DNA of 64,000 nt from Candidatus Woykebacteria bacterium RBG_13_40_15 (lineage in GTDB: Bacteria > Patescibacteria > Microgenomatia > Woykebacterales > RBG-16-39-9b). Position numbers and translations under genes: made by a program. The notes under the pieces were generated by a model that had not been told where the DNA came from, searched no databases, and saw only the letters and a list, made by a program, of their open reading frames with translations. Positions 57,039-64,000 of this stretch are shown one piece after another. The DNA is taken from the NCBI GenBank assembly GCA_001816655.1, contig MHCP01000028.1, forward strand, positions 35,836 to 99,835. The letters are read 5' to 3'. Positions within the stretch are counted from its first letter, which is position 1; each line of letters starts with the position of its first letter.

Positions 57039-57835
57039 ATTTTTTGCATAATAAAAACAGTTTCCAAATCCTCAAATGGAACGAGGGGTGAGACTTCAGC
57101 ATTTTGGAAAATAGCTGACGGGTTTTTGTCTATACTTTTTATTTTCCCAAGCACCAGACCTTTGGGGTATTCGGCTTCCCCAGAGGAAAAAATGATCTCC
57201 CCAACCTGCAAAGTTTCATTTTGGACAACATTTTTTAAAGACATTCTATTGCCAAACTCGCCCTCAAGGATTCCTCGTGCCCCATTGCTTGTGATAGCTG
57301 GTATTTTACTCTCAGGGTCGGTTAACAAAATAACTAGCGACGAAGAATTGTGCGTTGCACTTACTTTACCGATTAGGATATTTTTCAGAATTACGAAATT
57401 TCCCTCCTCAATGCCATAATTTCTTCCTTTACTTATTAAAATCCTGCTTACGGAAAAAAGTGGGTCTTGACCGATTACTGAAGCAACAATTAGTTTGTTT
57501 CCAGATATCTTATCTCCAAGCTGCTCCCGCAAAAGCTTATTTTCTACCTCAAGTTTCTTCAAAGAAGCGTTTTCCGCCAAAAGAAGGCTATTTTCGTATT
57601 CCAGGTCGGTTTCCTTTTGTTTCAAGGAGCCAATTTCACTAATTACAGACAAGAAACCCTTTATATCATTGTGGCTTTTATACAAACTAATTTGAATCGG
57701 CGTAGTGATTTTTTGTGTTACATCCGAAACAAATCCCATTATTCCTAAGACATCAAAAATGAAAAAAAGGGCTACTAAAGAAAGTAAAATAAGTAATGTT
57801 TTTTGTTTTAACAAGGCTCGAAAGTAATTATCCAT
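57035..57835 (-). CDS. mreC: Rod shape-determining protein MreC
   Basis: N-terminal transmembrane helix (about residues 13-35), periplasmic coiled coil (about 70-105, LEYENSLLLAENASLKKLEV) and the two beta-barrel domains typical of MreC (around VIGQDPLFSVSRILISKGRN, about 121-140, and LLTDPESKIPAITSNGARGI, about 175-194). 266 residues. Links MreB to PBP2 in the elongasome. 10 bp after mreB, 4-base overlap with mreD. Confidence 0.93.
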   Translation of the reverse strand: MDNYFRALLKQKTLLILLSLVALFFIFDVLGIMGFVSDVTQKITTPIQISLYKSHNDIKGFLSVISEIGSLKQKETDLEYENSLLLAENASLKKLEVENKLLREQLGDKISGNKLIVASVIGQDPLFSVSRILISKGRNYGIEEGNFVILKNILIGKVSATHNSSSLVILLTDPESKIPAITSNGARGILEGEFGNRMSLKNVVQNETLQVGEIIFSSGEAEYPKGLVLGKIKSIDKNPSAIFQNAEVSPLVPFEDLETVFIMQKI

Positions 57836-57845
57836 TAATCTACAA

Positions 57846-58946
57846 TTACCTCACACTACCAGCAAATATAGCCTTTTTGAGTAATTTTTTGTCGTTTAAA
57901 ATTCTAACTGTTCCTCTAACAACAGTGGTCAAGGGTTCCTCAGCTAGAATCACCGGCATTTTGGTTTCTTTGGCTAATAGTTGTGATAATCCTTTTAACA
58001 AGGCTCCCCCTCCGGTTAGGTAAATACCTTTTTCGGAAATATCACTTACAAGTTCCGGTGGTGATTCTTCGACAACGTCTTTTATAGCTTCGATTATCGA
58101 CCGCAAGGTATTGGAAAGAGCCTCTCTAATTTCCGCCGTACTAATAGTTACTTTTGAAGGAAGACCGCTAGCTAAATCCCTACCCCGTACAGTAATTTTT
58201 GATTCTTTACCGACTGGATAAGCTGAACCGGCTGAAATTTTAATTTCTTCAGCAGTACGCGGCCCCAAGAGAAGATTGTAGCGCATTCGCAAATAGTTAA
58301 TAATGTCTTCGTCCATTTCGTCTCCTGCTACACGAAGTGATTTACTTACAACTACACCCCCCAAGGAAATCAGGGCCATCTCAGTAGTTCCCCCACCAAT
58401 ATCCACCACCATATTTCCACTTGGCTCATCGATGGGCAGTTCCGCCCCAAGAGCTGCTGCCATTGGCTCATCTACCAAATAAACTTCCCTAGCCCCTGCA
58501 CTTCTCGCTGCATCTTGGACTGCCCTACTTTCAACTTCAGTTACACCAGAAGGGACCCCTATTGCAACCCTCGGACGCGGGATTTTTGGCAACGACCCTG
58601 GATTCTGGTGGACTTTGACAATAAAGTACTTTAGAAGGGCTTCTGCGAGGTCCAGGTCACTAATTACACCGTCTTTGAGAGGTCTCGCTGCAATTATAGT
58701 TGGTGGGGTCTTCCCAAGCATTTTTTTGGCTTCTCCCCCAATTGCCAATATGTGCTTGGTTTTTTTGTGAGCGGCAACAACAGTTGGCTCCCTGATCATT
58801 ATTCCTTTACCAACAACGTAAACAAGTGTATTTGCGGTTCCCAAATCTATTCCAATGTCGTGTGAAAAAGTTCCCCAAAAACGATCAAAAATGTTGAAAT
58901 TAAAATCCACCTGCTGCCCCCTTTGTGGAATCCAGTTTAGCATCAT
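57846..58946 (-). CDS. mreB: Rod shape-determining actin MreB
   Basis: Actin-like ATPase organising lateral wall synthesis. Phosphate 1 DIGIDLGTANTLVYV (about residues 30-44), connecting and phosphate 2 regions NMVVDIGGGTTEMALISLGG (about 172-191), adenosine motif YLTGGGALLKGL (about 307-318). 366 residues, with an N-terminal extension of about 20 residues relative to typical MreB; an internal start is possible but no clear alternative was seen. Heads the mreBCD-mrdA operon. Confidence 0.96.
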   Translation of the reverse strand: MMLNWIPQRGQQVDFNFNIFDRFWGTFSHDIGIDLGTANTLVYVVGKGIMIREPTVVAAHKKTKHILAIGGEAKKMLGKTPPTIIAARPLKDGVISDLDLAEALLKYFIVKVHQNPGSLPKIPRPRVAIGVPSGVTEVESRAVQDAARSAGAREVYLVDEPMAAALGAELPIDEPSGNMVVDIGGGTTEMALISLGGVVVSKSLRVAGDEMDEDIINYLRMRYNLLLGPRTAEEIKISAGSAYPVGKESKITVRGRDLASGLPSKVTISTAEIREALSNTLRSIIEAIKDVVEESPPELVSDISEKGIYLTGGGALLKGLSQLLAKETKMPVILAEEPLTTVVRGTVRILNDKKLLKKAIFAGSVR

Positions 58947-59003
58947 AAATAAAGCTAATCAACAGATGAGTTTTAAATCTTCTTCTCTTTTATGATTTAA
59001 TTG

Positions 59004-59200
59004 TTACCTTTTGCAAAAAAGGTAACACTAAAATTGCCGCTAGACTGCGCTGGCTGTAAAACATAAGCAAAAATGCTTCGGGACCCTCGGAAATTCTCTC
59101 AGCTTTCGCTTCGGTCAGTTTCCGTTTCCTCTTTGCATTTTTGCAAGTTTCAACCTGCCTGCCGGCAGGCAAGAACGCCGTGCTCGTATAGCGGTTATTA
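59004..59200 (-). repeat. Dispersed structured repeat A, copy 3 (inverted)
   Basis: Minus-strand copy with ACTTGCAAAAATGC / GCATTTTTGC stem (compensating change against copies 1 and 2), CGGAAACTGACCGAAG, AGAGAATTTCCGAGG and an end hairpin GTTACC/GGTAAC. A perfect 16-bp palindrome TGCCTGCCGGCAGGCA (about 59156-59171) interrupts the 5' part. Confidence 0.8.
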
Positions 59201-59394
59201 TTTTTTCTAAATCCGGCCTTAGATTAGTCAGCGTTAATAAATTGAGCTTTTCGAAGCGACCTGAAAGGGAATTTTTCATGTTCGTAACGGAGTGGGGTTT
59301 GAAAAATTAGGCGAGAAAAGCGAGATTTTAGCTGGAGGATCTTGGCCGGCGCCTTTGGTGTCACCTTTTGCGAAAAAGGTGATAAAAGAAAAAA

Positions 59395-59432
59395 TTAGCG
59401 GAAGTTTTGGCGCTACCTTTCCAAAAAGGTAG
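59395..59432 (+). repeat. Partial repeat A (3' tail and hairpin only)
   Basis: TTAGCGGAAGTTTTGGCGCT then CTACCTTTCCAAAAAGGTAG; the hairpin closes with GCTACC/GGTAGC where copies 1 and 2 have TACCACC/GGTGGTA. Confidence 0.7.
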
Positions 59433-59445
59433 CAAATAATTCGTA

Positions 59446-59489
59446 CAAAAAAGAGGCCCGATCCTTCGACAAGCGTAGAATCAGACCTC
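59446..59489 (-). terminator. Terminator of the 114-residue orphan cassette
   Basis: Minus strand stem GAGGTCTGAT/ATCGGGCCTC (10 bp with G-U) followed by TTTTTT. Confidence 0.8.
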
Positions 59490-59491
59490 CT

Positions 59492-59536
59492 CCTAAGAAA
59501 ACCATGGTAAGTTTATCGAACCATAATTTGCTTAGG
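59492..59536 (-). repeat. Conserved cassette 3' hairpin, copy 3
   Basis: Minus strand CCTAAGCAAATTATGG and CCATGGTTTTCTTAGG around a loop with a TTCGATAAACTTA element, placed immediately before the terminator as in the other two copies. Confidence 0.7.
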
Positions 59537-59613
59537 CTCCGGAGGAGAACAGACGATGTCTGCTACGGACCAATTTGGAAACCAAATTGCCTCCAACCCG
59601 TTCCTCGAGAAAT

Positions 59614-59958
59614 CTAGATCCAACTTCGCGAGTTTATCAGCGCATCAAATGCTTTCTGCACCTCTTTTCCATAAGCTTGGCGGACGTTTTGCCGCGTGCT
59701 GGCAATTACCTCTTCCCATCTTTCCCTTGCCTCATTGACCTGCTCTGGAACTCTAGACACAGCCGCCTTACAATCCTCAGCGAGCTTCTTGATGTTGTTG
59801 ACGATGGTTTCGAATTCCTCGGCCTGAGACAAGAGAAGCAGGTACGTAGGTCGAGTAATACCTCCCTGGTTGTAGGTCAAGAGGACAACTGTTGCTACCC
59901 AGTCTTCCCTTGACACCCCACGAAGTACGTCAAGCACCATTTCTTTCAATCTGTCCAT
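59614..59958 (-). CDS. Hypothetical helical protein, GC-rich orphan
   Basis: No family recognised. 114 residues, predicted mostly helical and soluble (LAEDCKAAVSRVPEQVNEAR ERW..., Glu/Ala/Val-rich), with no signal or membrane segment. AGGGGAG ribosome site just before the ATG. GC-rich codons. Its promoter and 3' hairpin match those of the two lipoprotein cassettes 8-10 kb away. Confidence 0.72.
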   Translation of the reverse strand: MDRLKEMVLDVLRGVSREDWVATVVLLTYNQGGITRPTYLLLLSQAEEFETIVNNIKKLAEDCKAAVSRVPEQVNEARERWEEVIASTRQNVRQAYGKEVQKAFDALINSRSWI

Positions 59959-60026
59959 TGATCTCCCCTTGACTTCAAAAGAGCACGGAACGCTTTTTGC
60001 CCGTGCTCTTAATTTCCGATGATGAA

Positions 60027-60055
60027 ATTATACCACACTATGGGATAGTAGTCAA
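60027..60055 (-). promoter_or_regulatory. Promoter of the 114-residue orphan
   Basis: Minus strand TTGACT (60055-60050), 17-bp spacer with TATCCCATAGTGTGG, TATAAT (60032-60027). Nearly the same spacer as at 51507-51535. Confidence 0.85.
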
Positions 60056-60118
60056 TCCCTATTGGGGAGTAGATTTTCATTTTTTAGCTTTCAATTTTAT
60101 GTTATTATCAATGCGAAA

Positions 60119-62218
60119 ATGGGCAATTTTAAATTCCCGGATAAAGTCATTGAATACTCCTTCTACGCTCTATTTTTCCTTGTTCCTTTGATTTGGCTAC
60201 CGTTTAATAGTGAGCTTTTTGAATTCAACAAAATGCTTTTAGTTTACATTGCAACGATAGCAATTTTGGTCTCTTGGCTATTGAAAAGCATTAACGAGGG
60301 CTCGCTCACGTTCAAACGAACTCCTCTTGACTTACCAATCGCCGTCTTTTTGCTTGCCAACTTAGCCTCAACCATTTTTTCAATCGATCGCCAAATTAGT
60401 ATTTTCGGCTACTATTCACGCTGGAATGGAGGTTTACTTTCGACAATTTCGTATATAATCCTTTACTACGCTCTCGTTACTTTCTTCAACAAAGAAAAGA
60501 TCTTTCAGCTTCTGAAAATTCTCCTTCTTTCCTCTCTCTTTGTCGCTATCTATGGTGTTCTGCAACATCAAGTTGCTATTAAACACACACACATTTCCTG
60601 GAAAGGGGTTGACCAAGGATTTTGGGCGGTAAATTCTTATATTCAATCTTTTTCTACTCTAGGACATGCAAATTGGCTTGCGGCATTCCTTCTAATGATT
60701 ATTCCTTTCTCCTTTTTCTTTTTATGGAAGGGGGGCCGTTTTTTAGAGCAACTTTTTTACACTATAATTCTAATTTTGGCCTTTATAGCATTTACTTTTA
60801 CCTACTCCAGAGGAGGCACAATTGGTTTCGTTGGAGCAATGCTTGTGCTCTTTTTTGGGACTTTATTTGTTTTCAGAGATAAGTTTTTATGGAATATAAA
60901 AAGGCGGCTGATAAATTTCTCTTTAATCAAAATTTTTCCAACAAACTTTATTATTTTACTTTTAGTTATTGCAGCTAGCTGGATCGCAACTTTTTACCTT
61001 TTCGGAAACGCATTCACTCTCCGCGGAATCAATATATCCGCAATTAAGACTAAAAATGAGACTCAATTAGCTAGTGGTTCTGGAAGCGAAACTGGGAAGA
61101 TAAGGCTAATAGTATGGGAAGGAGCTCTTGAAACTTTCAAACACTACCCTATTTTTGGTTCGGGGGTGGAAACATTCACTCTTGATTATTACAAATATAG
61201 ACCAGTCGAGCACAATTTGACTGGGGAGTGGGATTTTATCTATAACAAAGCCCACAATGAATTTGTAAACTACCTTGCTACCACAGGTGCAGTCGGTTTC
61301 TTTTCATACCTATTTTTGATCTTTTCCTTTGTTGTGATCACAACAAGATTCTTAATTAAGGGTAGTTCTACCGAGGCTAAAGCTTTTGGGATTGTAGCCA
61401 TCTCCAGCTACGCAGGTTATCACGCCCAAAATTTTTTCGGTTTTTCTGTAGTAGCAATTGCTCTATTATTTTTTACACTACCTGCTTTCTTTTTCATAGC
61501 TACCGGTGAACCAAAAGAACACAAAATAGCTTTGCGTCTGAAAAGCTCAATTTCTAATTTGGTGGCTAAATCCTTAGTAATTTTATTGGGAGTCTTTTTA
61601 ATCTATTTTTGCTTCGCTACCTGGTTTGCGGATTACTATTACAACAGAGGGCTTTCAACGACAAGTGATTCTGAAAGCTACAAAAGTTTTAAAATAGCCT
61701 CTACGCTACGGCCTGACGAACCCCTATACAAGGCAGATTTAGGCCTCTCAACTATAAATTTAGCTATTAAAGAAACAGAAGCCAACGCCAGAAAAGAAAA
61801 AATAGCAGAAAGTTTTAACTATTTAACTGAAAGCACAAATCTCGCTCCTTCCAATATTGTTATATGGCAGTATCGCCTAGAGGCTTTATACAATCTCTCA
61901 CAGGTAGTTCCTGCCTACACCGCCCAAACCGTAAAGACGGCCGAAAAGATTGCTTCTTTTGCTCCAAATGAAGCCGAAGTTCAGTATAATCTAGCTAACA
62001 TTTATGTGTTTGCTAGCCAGTTGAAGGATGCCCAAAAACAACTCGAGAAGGTGGTAGCCTTGAAATTCAATTATAAAGACGCCTGGAAGCTTTTATTAGA
62101 AGTTGATTTACAGTTAAATGATCAAGTTTCTTTTAAACAGCATACCGTTAAGTTAAAATCGGTTTTACCTCTCGAGAATAAAGAAATTTTAAATGGTTTA
62201 GATAAAAAATGGCTATAG
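60119..62218 (+). CDS. O-antigen ligase/Wzy-like membrane protein with TPR tail
   Basis: About 699 residues from ATG 60119. Ten or more transmembrane helices in the first ~500 residues, with the ligase/polymerase-type extracytoplasmic loop containing RLIVWEGALETFKHYPIFGS and HNEFVNYLATTGAVGFFSYL. The C-terminal ~170 residues are TPR-like (AEVQYNLANIYVFASQLKDA). Proteins with this layout join surface glycans or glycosylate pilins. The longer frame to 60062 is not preferred because a TATTAT box lies at 60103-60108. Overlaps the next gene by 10 bases. Confidence 0.82.
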   Translation: MGNFKFPDKVIEYSFYALFFLVPLIWLPFNSELFEFNKMLLVYIATIAILVSWLLKSINEGSLTFKRTPLDLPIAVFLLANLASTIFSIDRQISIFGYYSRWNGGLLSTISYIILYYALVTFFNKEKIFQLLKILLLSSLFVAIYGVLQHQVAIKHTHISWKGVDQGFWAVNSYIQSFSTLGHANWLAAFLLMIIPFSFFFLWKGGRFLEQLFYTIILILAFIAFTFTYSRGGTIGFVGAMLVLFFGTLFVFRDKFLWNIKRRLINFSLIKIFPTNFIILLLVIAASWIATFYLFGNAFTLRGINISAIKTKNETQLASGSGSETGKIRLIVWEGALETFKHYPIFGSGVETFTLDYYKYRPVEHNLTGEWDFIYNKAHNEFVNYLATTGAVGFFSYLFLIFSFVVITTRFLIKGSSTEAKAFGIVAISSYAGYHAQNFFGFSVVAIALLFFTLPAFFFIATGEPKEHKIALRLKSSISNLVAKSLVILLGVFLIYFCFATWFADYYYNRGLSTTSDSESYKSFKIASTLRPDEPLYKADLGLSTINLAIKETEANARKEKIAESFNYLTESTNLAPSNIVIWQYRLEALYNLSQVVPAYTAQTVKTAEKIASFAPNEAEVQYNLANIYVFASQLKDAQKQLEKVVALKFNYKDAWKLLLEVDLQLNDQVSFKQHTVKLKSVLPLENKEILNGLDKKWL

Positions 62219-62499
62219 AAAAGATTGGAGACATTTTAAAAAAGAAATTTGGAGAACGCGTGCCTGTTCATGCGAAATATGAGTTTCAGGAGTATGGAGT
62301 AAGACTTGCTGAAACATTGCATGATATTCGCCATAAAGCACTCTATATTAAACTAGCCAAAGAGAAAGAACGCTCCTTGCTCGAGAGAGCAAGGGTATTT
62401 GCTATTGATGTTCAAAGCGAATCAATAAACCGCGGTAGATTATTTATGTGGAAATTAACCGAGTTGGAGAAAGAGAAAAAAGCTCAGAAAAAGAAGTAA
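62209..62499 (+). CDS. Small charged hypothetical protein
   Basis: 96 residues, Lys/Glu-rich, predicted helical throughout, without signal or membrane segments; the middle YGVRLAETLHDIRHKALYIK could contact nucleic acid. Ends with a Lys-rich tail. Translationally coupled to the O-antigen-ligase-like gene by a 10-base overlap. I do not recognise the family; it may be conserved in related genomes. Confidence 0.7.
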   Translation: MAIEKIGDILKKKFGERVPVHAKYEFQEYGVRLAETLHDIRHKALYIKLAKEKERSLLERARVFAIDVQSESINRGRLFMWKLTELEKEKKAQKKK

Positions 62500-62515
62500 T
62501 TTTTTGTTCTCCTGG

Positions 62516-62597
62516 TTAGGAGCCGGAGGCGACGCAGCATTCGAGAGTACCTAAATTCCTTTTCGTAGCAAATGAATTTAGTTACGGAGAATGCTAA
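62516..62597 (+). repeat. Structured repeat family B, copy 4
   Basis: Outer stem AGCATTC/GAATGCT, inner stem CTAAATT/AATTTAG with GAGAGTAC and GTTACGGA flanks as in other copies. The 5' CCACTTTAGTGG hairpin is replaced by AGGAGCCGGAGGCGACG. Confidence 0.78.
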
Positions 62598-62625
62598 GCA
62601 TCAGCGCAACACTCGAAAAGAGTGA

Positions 62626-62631
62626 TATAAT
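62626..62631 (+). promoter_or_regulatory. -10 box of the def-fmt gene, leaderless
   Basis: TATAAT ends 8 nt before ATG 62640, after a small ACTC-GAAAA-GAGT hairpin. Confidence 0.6.
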
Positions 62632-62639
62632 GTTCGGCT

Positions 62640-63986
62640 ATGATCTTAAAACTAACTAGAAATACTGACCCCATTTGGAAACAGAAATTCCAAAACGTCA
62701 AAAAAATTACGCCGGAAATAAAAAAACTAGTGACTGACATGATGGAAACGGTGGATATTACCTCTGCTGTCGGTCTAGCAGCCCCACAGGTCGGAGCAGC
62801 CTTGCGCCTTTTCGTAATTTCTTATGGAAAATTAAGAGAAGCTTTCATAAACCCAAAAATAGTTCGTCGCGGCAAAGAAACCAATGAAATTGAGGAGGGT
62901 TGTCTTTCAGTACCGTGTGTTCGCGGCAGTGTAAACAGAGCAAACGAAATTGAAATAGATTATCAAGATTTAAAAGGGCGACCAAAGAAAGCAACACTTT
63001 CTGGTTACTACGCACGAATTGCTCAACACGAGTACGACCATCTTTCAAGCTCATTTTACACAGATCGTATTTTAGATAAAAAGAATCTTTATACTTATAA
63101 AACAATAAAAATAGTATTCTTTGGCACTTCAGAGTTTGGATCGATAGTTTTAAAAAGCTTAATTGGCCAAAAATTGGCTGGAGAATATGAAATTACTCTT
63201 GTTGTTACAGCACCAAATAAACCTGCGGGGCGGGGTCAAGAATCAACAGTTTCTCCAGTAAAAGCGCTGGCTGATCAATTTAATATTCCGATTGAAGTCC
63301 CAACAACACTTAAAAACAGTAGTGACTTGGTTAATAAACTAAAGTCGATCGAACCTGATTTTATTGTCCTAGCATCCTATGGAAAAATCGTACCAAAAGA
63401 GATTTTGGAAATACCAAAGAAGGCACCTTTGAACGTCCATCCATCACTTTTGCCAAAATATCGCGGCGCTTCCCCTATCCAATCTGCAATATTAAGCGGC
63501 GATAAATACACTGGGGTCAGCGTAATGAAAATGAATGAAAAACTGGACAGCGGTGATATTTTTGGTAGTGCGCACCTAACAATCAAAAAAACCGATACAT
63601 CAGAATCTCTAAGTGAACGTTTGGCAGATCTTGGCGCTTCTCTAACACATCACGTACTGCACATACTAACTGTTAGCGACATAAAACCAAAGCCACAGAG
63701 CCCTACAGGGACTAGTTATACTAAAATCTTAACAAAAGAAGATGGATTCATCGACTGGAAAAAACCCCCGGAAAATTTAGAAAGAATGATCCGCGCTTAC
63801 CATCCTTGGCCGGGAGTGTGGAGTAAATTAAGAATTAATAATTCACCCTCCTCCGCTAAAGCTTCGGCGGGCAGGGAATTAAGAATTAAATTATTGCCAA
63901 ATCGGATGGTTCAGCTTGAAGGAAAGGAACCGGTAAAATTAGACGATTTCAAAAGAGGCCACTCAGATTTCAAGCTAAATTGGTAA
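62640..63986 (+). CDS. Peptide deformylase/methionyl-tRNA formyltransferase fusion
   Basis: One 448-residue chain covers both ends of the N-formyl-Met cycle. N-terminal Def (about 1-155): VGLAAPQVG (about 42-50), EGCLSVP (about 86-92) and QHEYDHL with the HExxH zinc site (about 129-135). C-terminal Fmt (about 156-448): IVFFGTSEFGSIVLKSL, PLNVHPSLLPKYRGASPIQS (about 260-279) and the LDSGDI segment. Usually two adjacent genes (def-fmt); here they are in one frame without a stop. A 17-codon GC-rich insert with 13-bp flanking repeats lies in the C-terminal domain. Leaderless start. Confidence 0.92.
   Translation: MILKLTRNTDPIWKQKFQNVKKITPEIKKLVTDMMETVDITSAVGLAAPQVGAALRLFVISYGKLREAFINPKIVRRGKETNEIEEGCLSVPCVRGSVNRANEIEIDYQDLKGRPKKATLSGYYARIAQHEYDHLSSSFYTDRILDKKNLYTYKTIKIVFFGTSEFGSIVLKSLIGQKLAGEYEITLVVTAPNKPAGRGQESTVSPVKALADQFNIPIEVPTTLKNSSDLVNKLKSIEPDFIVLASYGKIVPKEILEIPKKAPLNVHPSLLPKYRGASPIQSAILSGDKYTGVSVMKMNEKLDSGDIFGSAHLTIKKTDTSESLSERLADLGASLTHHVLHILTVSDIKPKPQSPTGTSYTKILTKEDGFIDWKKPPENLERMIRAYHPWPGVWSKLRINNSPSSAKASAGRELRIKLLPNRMVQLEGKEPVKLDDFKRGHSDFKLNW
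63826..63889. repeat. GC-rich element with flanking 13-bp direct repeats inserted in frame in fmt
   Basis: AATTAAGAATTAA occurs at 63826-63838 and again at 63877-63889; between them is GC-rich CCTCCGCTAAAGCTTCGGCG GGCAGG. The unit is 51 bp (17 codons), so the frame is kept, adding a segment around SPSSAKASAGRE. The flanking repeat looks like a target duplication. Confidence 0.8.
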
Positions 63987-64000
63987 TTAGGCGGAGACTT

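Larger units (their letters stand above)
58947..59613. other. Gene-free stretch with repeat A copy 3 and hairpins
   Basis: No protein gene supported. Contains inverted repeat A (59004-59200) with an extra 16-bp palindrome, a CCTTAGAT-type motif (59217-59242), a partial repeat A tail (59395-59432) and the 3' hairpin and terminator of the next cassette. Confidence 0.65.

Noticed and set aside
49804..59536. Cassette 3' hairpins read as integron attC sites
   Set aside because: They have inverted CCTAAG/CTTAGG ends recalling attC, but the required RYYYAAC/GTTRRRY cores are not present (AAG/CTT instead), the units are dispersed and not arrayed, and no integrase gene is in the window.
1..64000. tRNA, rRNA genes and CRISPR arrays
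   Set aside because: No acceptor/T-arm pattern of a tRNA, no rRNA segments and no regularly spaced direct repeats were found on either strand by reading.
1..64000. Reassignment of UGA as a sense codon, as in some CPR lineages
   Set aside because: Several well-defined genes end at TGA at the expected family length (for example the PilX-like and membrane orphan genes), so the standard code fits.

Overview
This window reads as the chromosome of a small-genome bacterium of the Candidate Phyla Radiation (Patescibacteria), most likely a Microgenomates lineage. This is inferred from gene content. Housekeeping proteins are present but shortened: YchF without its coiled coil, Mfd without its UvrA-binding and C-terminal domains, EF-Ts of 154 residues, ProRS without an editing insert. 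Def and Fmt are fused, ThyX has two domains, and surface proteins carry cohesin and dockerin modules. UGA is an ordinary stop codon. Many conserved genes have a sigma70 -10 box only 6-9 nt before the start codon, so they look leaderless or nearly so.

Layout. 1-7 kb: ychF, then a leftward type IV pilus/pseudopilus operon (two large prepilins, a PilX-like protein, a calcium-repeat protein, PilN- and PilO-like), preceded by a TrpR-family regulator whose promoter carries a 26-bp repeat that recurs next to the pilus operon. 7.5-18 kb: cysS, yqeY, recR, ybaB, dnaX, mfd, pth, ybeY, rpsU, HIT and PHP genes. 18.5-27 kb: mixed accessory region (ParB-like protein, zincin, ASCH, transporter, flavin-type oxidoreductase, hicBA). 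26.4-31.7 kb: translation operon rpsB-tsf-frr-rseP-proS-GNAT-DHFR-like. 32.2-35.5 kb: thymidylate module with three tandem Dcd/Dut-fold genes and a double ThyX. 35.5-36.4 kb: no credible protein gene, but a densely structured RNA candidate with its own terminator, and a dispersed repeat. 36.9 kb: topA. 39.4-54.8 kb: surface cluster of cohesin, dockerin, beta-propeller and metalloprotease proteins flanking dprA. 54.8-59 kb: mreBCD-mrdA. 60-64 kb: O-antigen-ligase-like/TPR protein, a small protein and the Def-Fmt fusion.

Between these blocks lie at least a dozen short, visibly GC-richer genes with no recognisable family apart from a ParB and a beta-grasp protein. Most have their own consensus promoter, strong Shine-Dalgarno and hairpin terminator. 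They look like self-contained orphan cassettes dropped between AT-richer housekeeping operons. Three share almost the same promoter and the same 3' hairpin.

Two dispersed non-coding repeat families (A and B) have stems whose base changes compensate between copies. A third, GC-rich palindromic element has inserted in frame into mfd and fmt. No tRNA, rRNA or CRISPR array was found. Coordinates come from reading the sequence; family assignments come from motif recognition and were not searched against databases.
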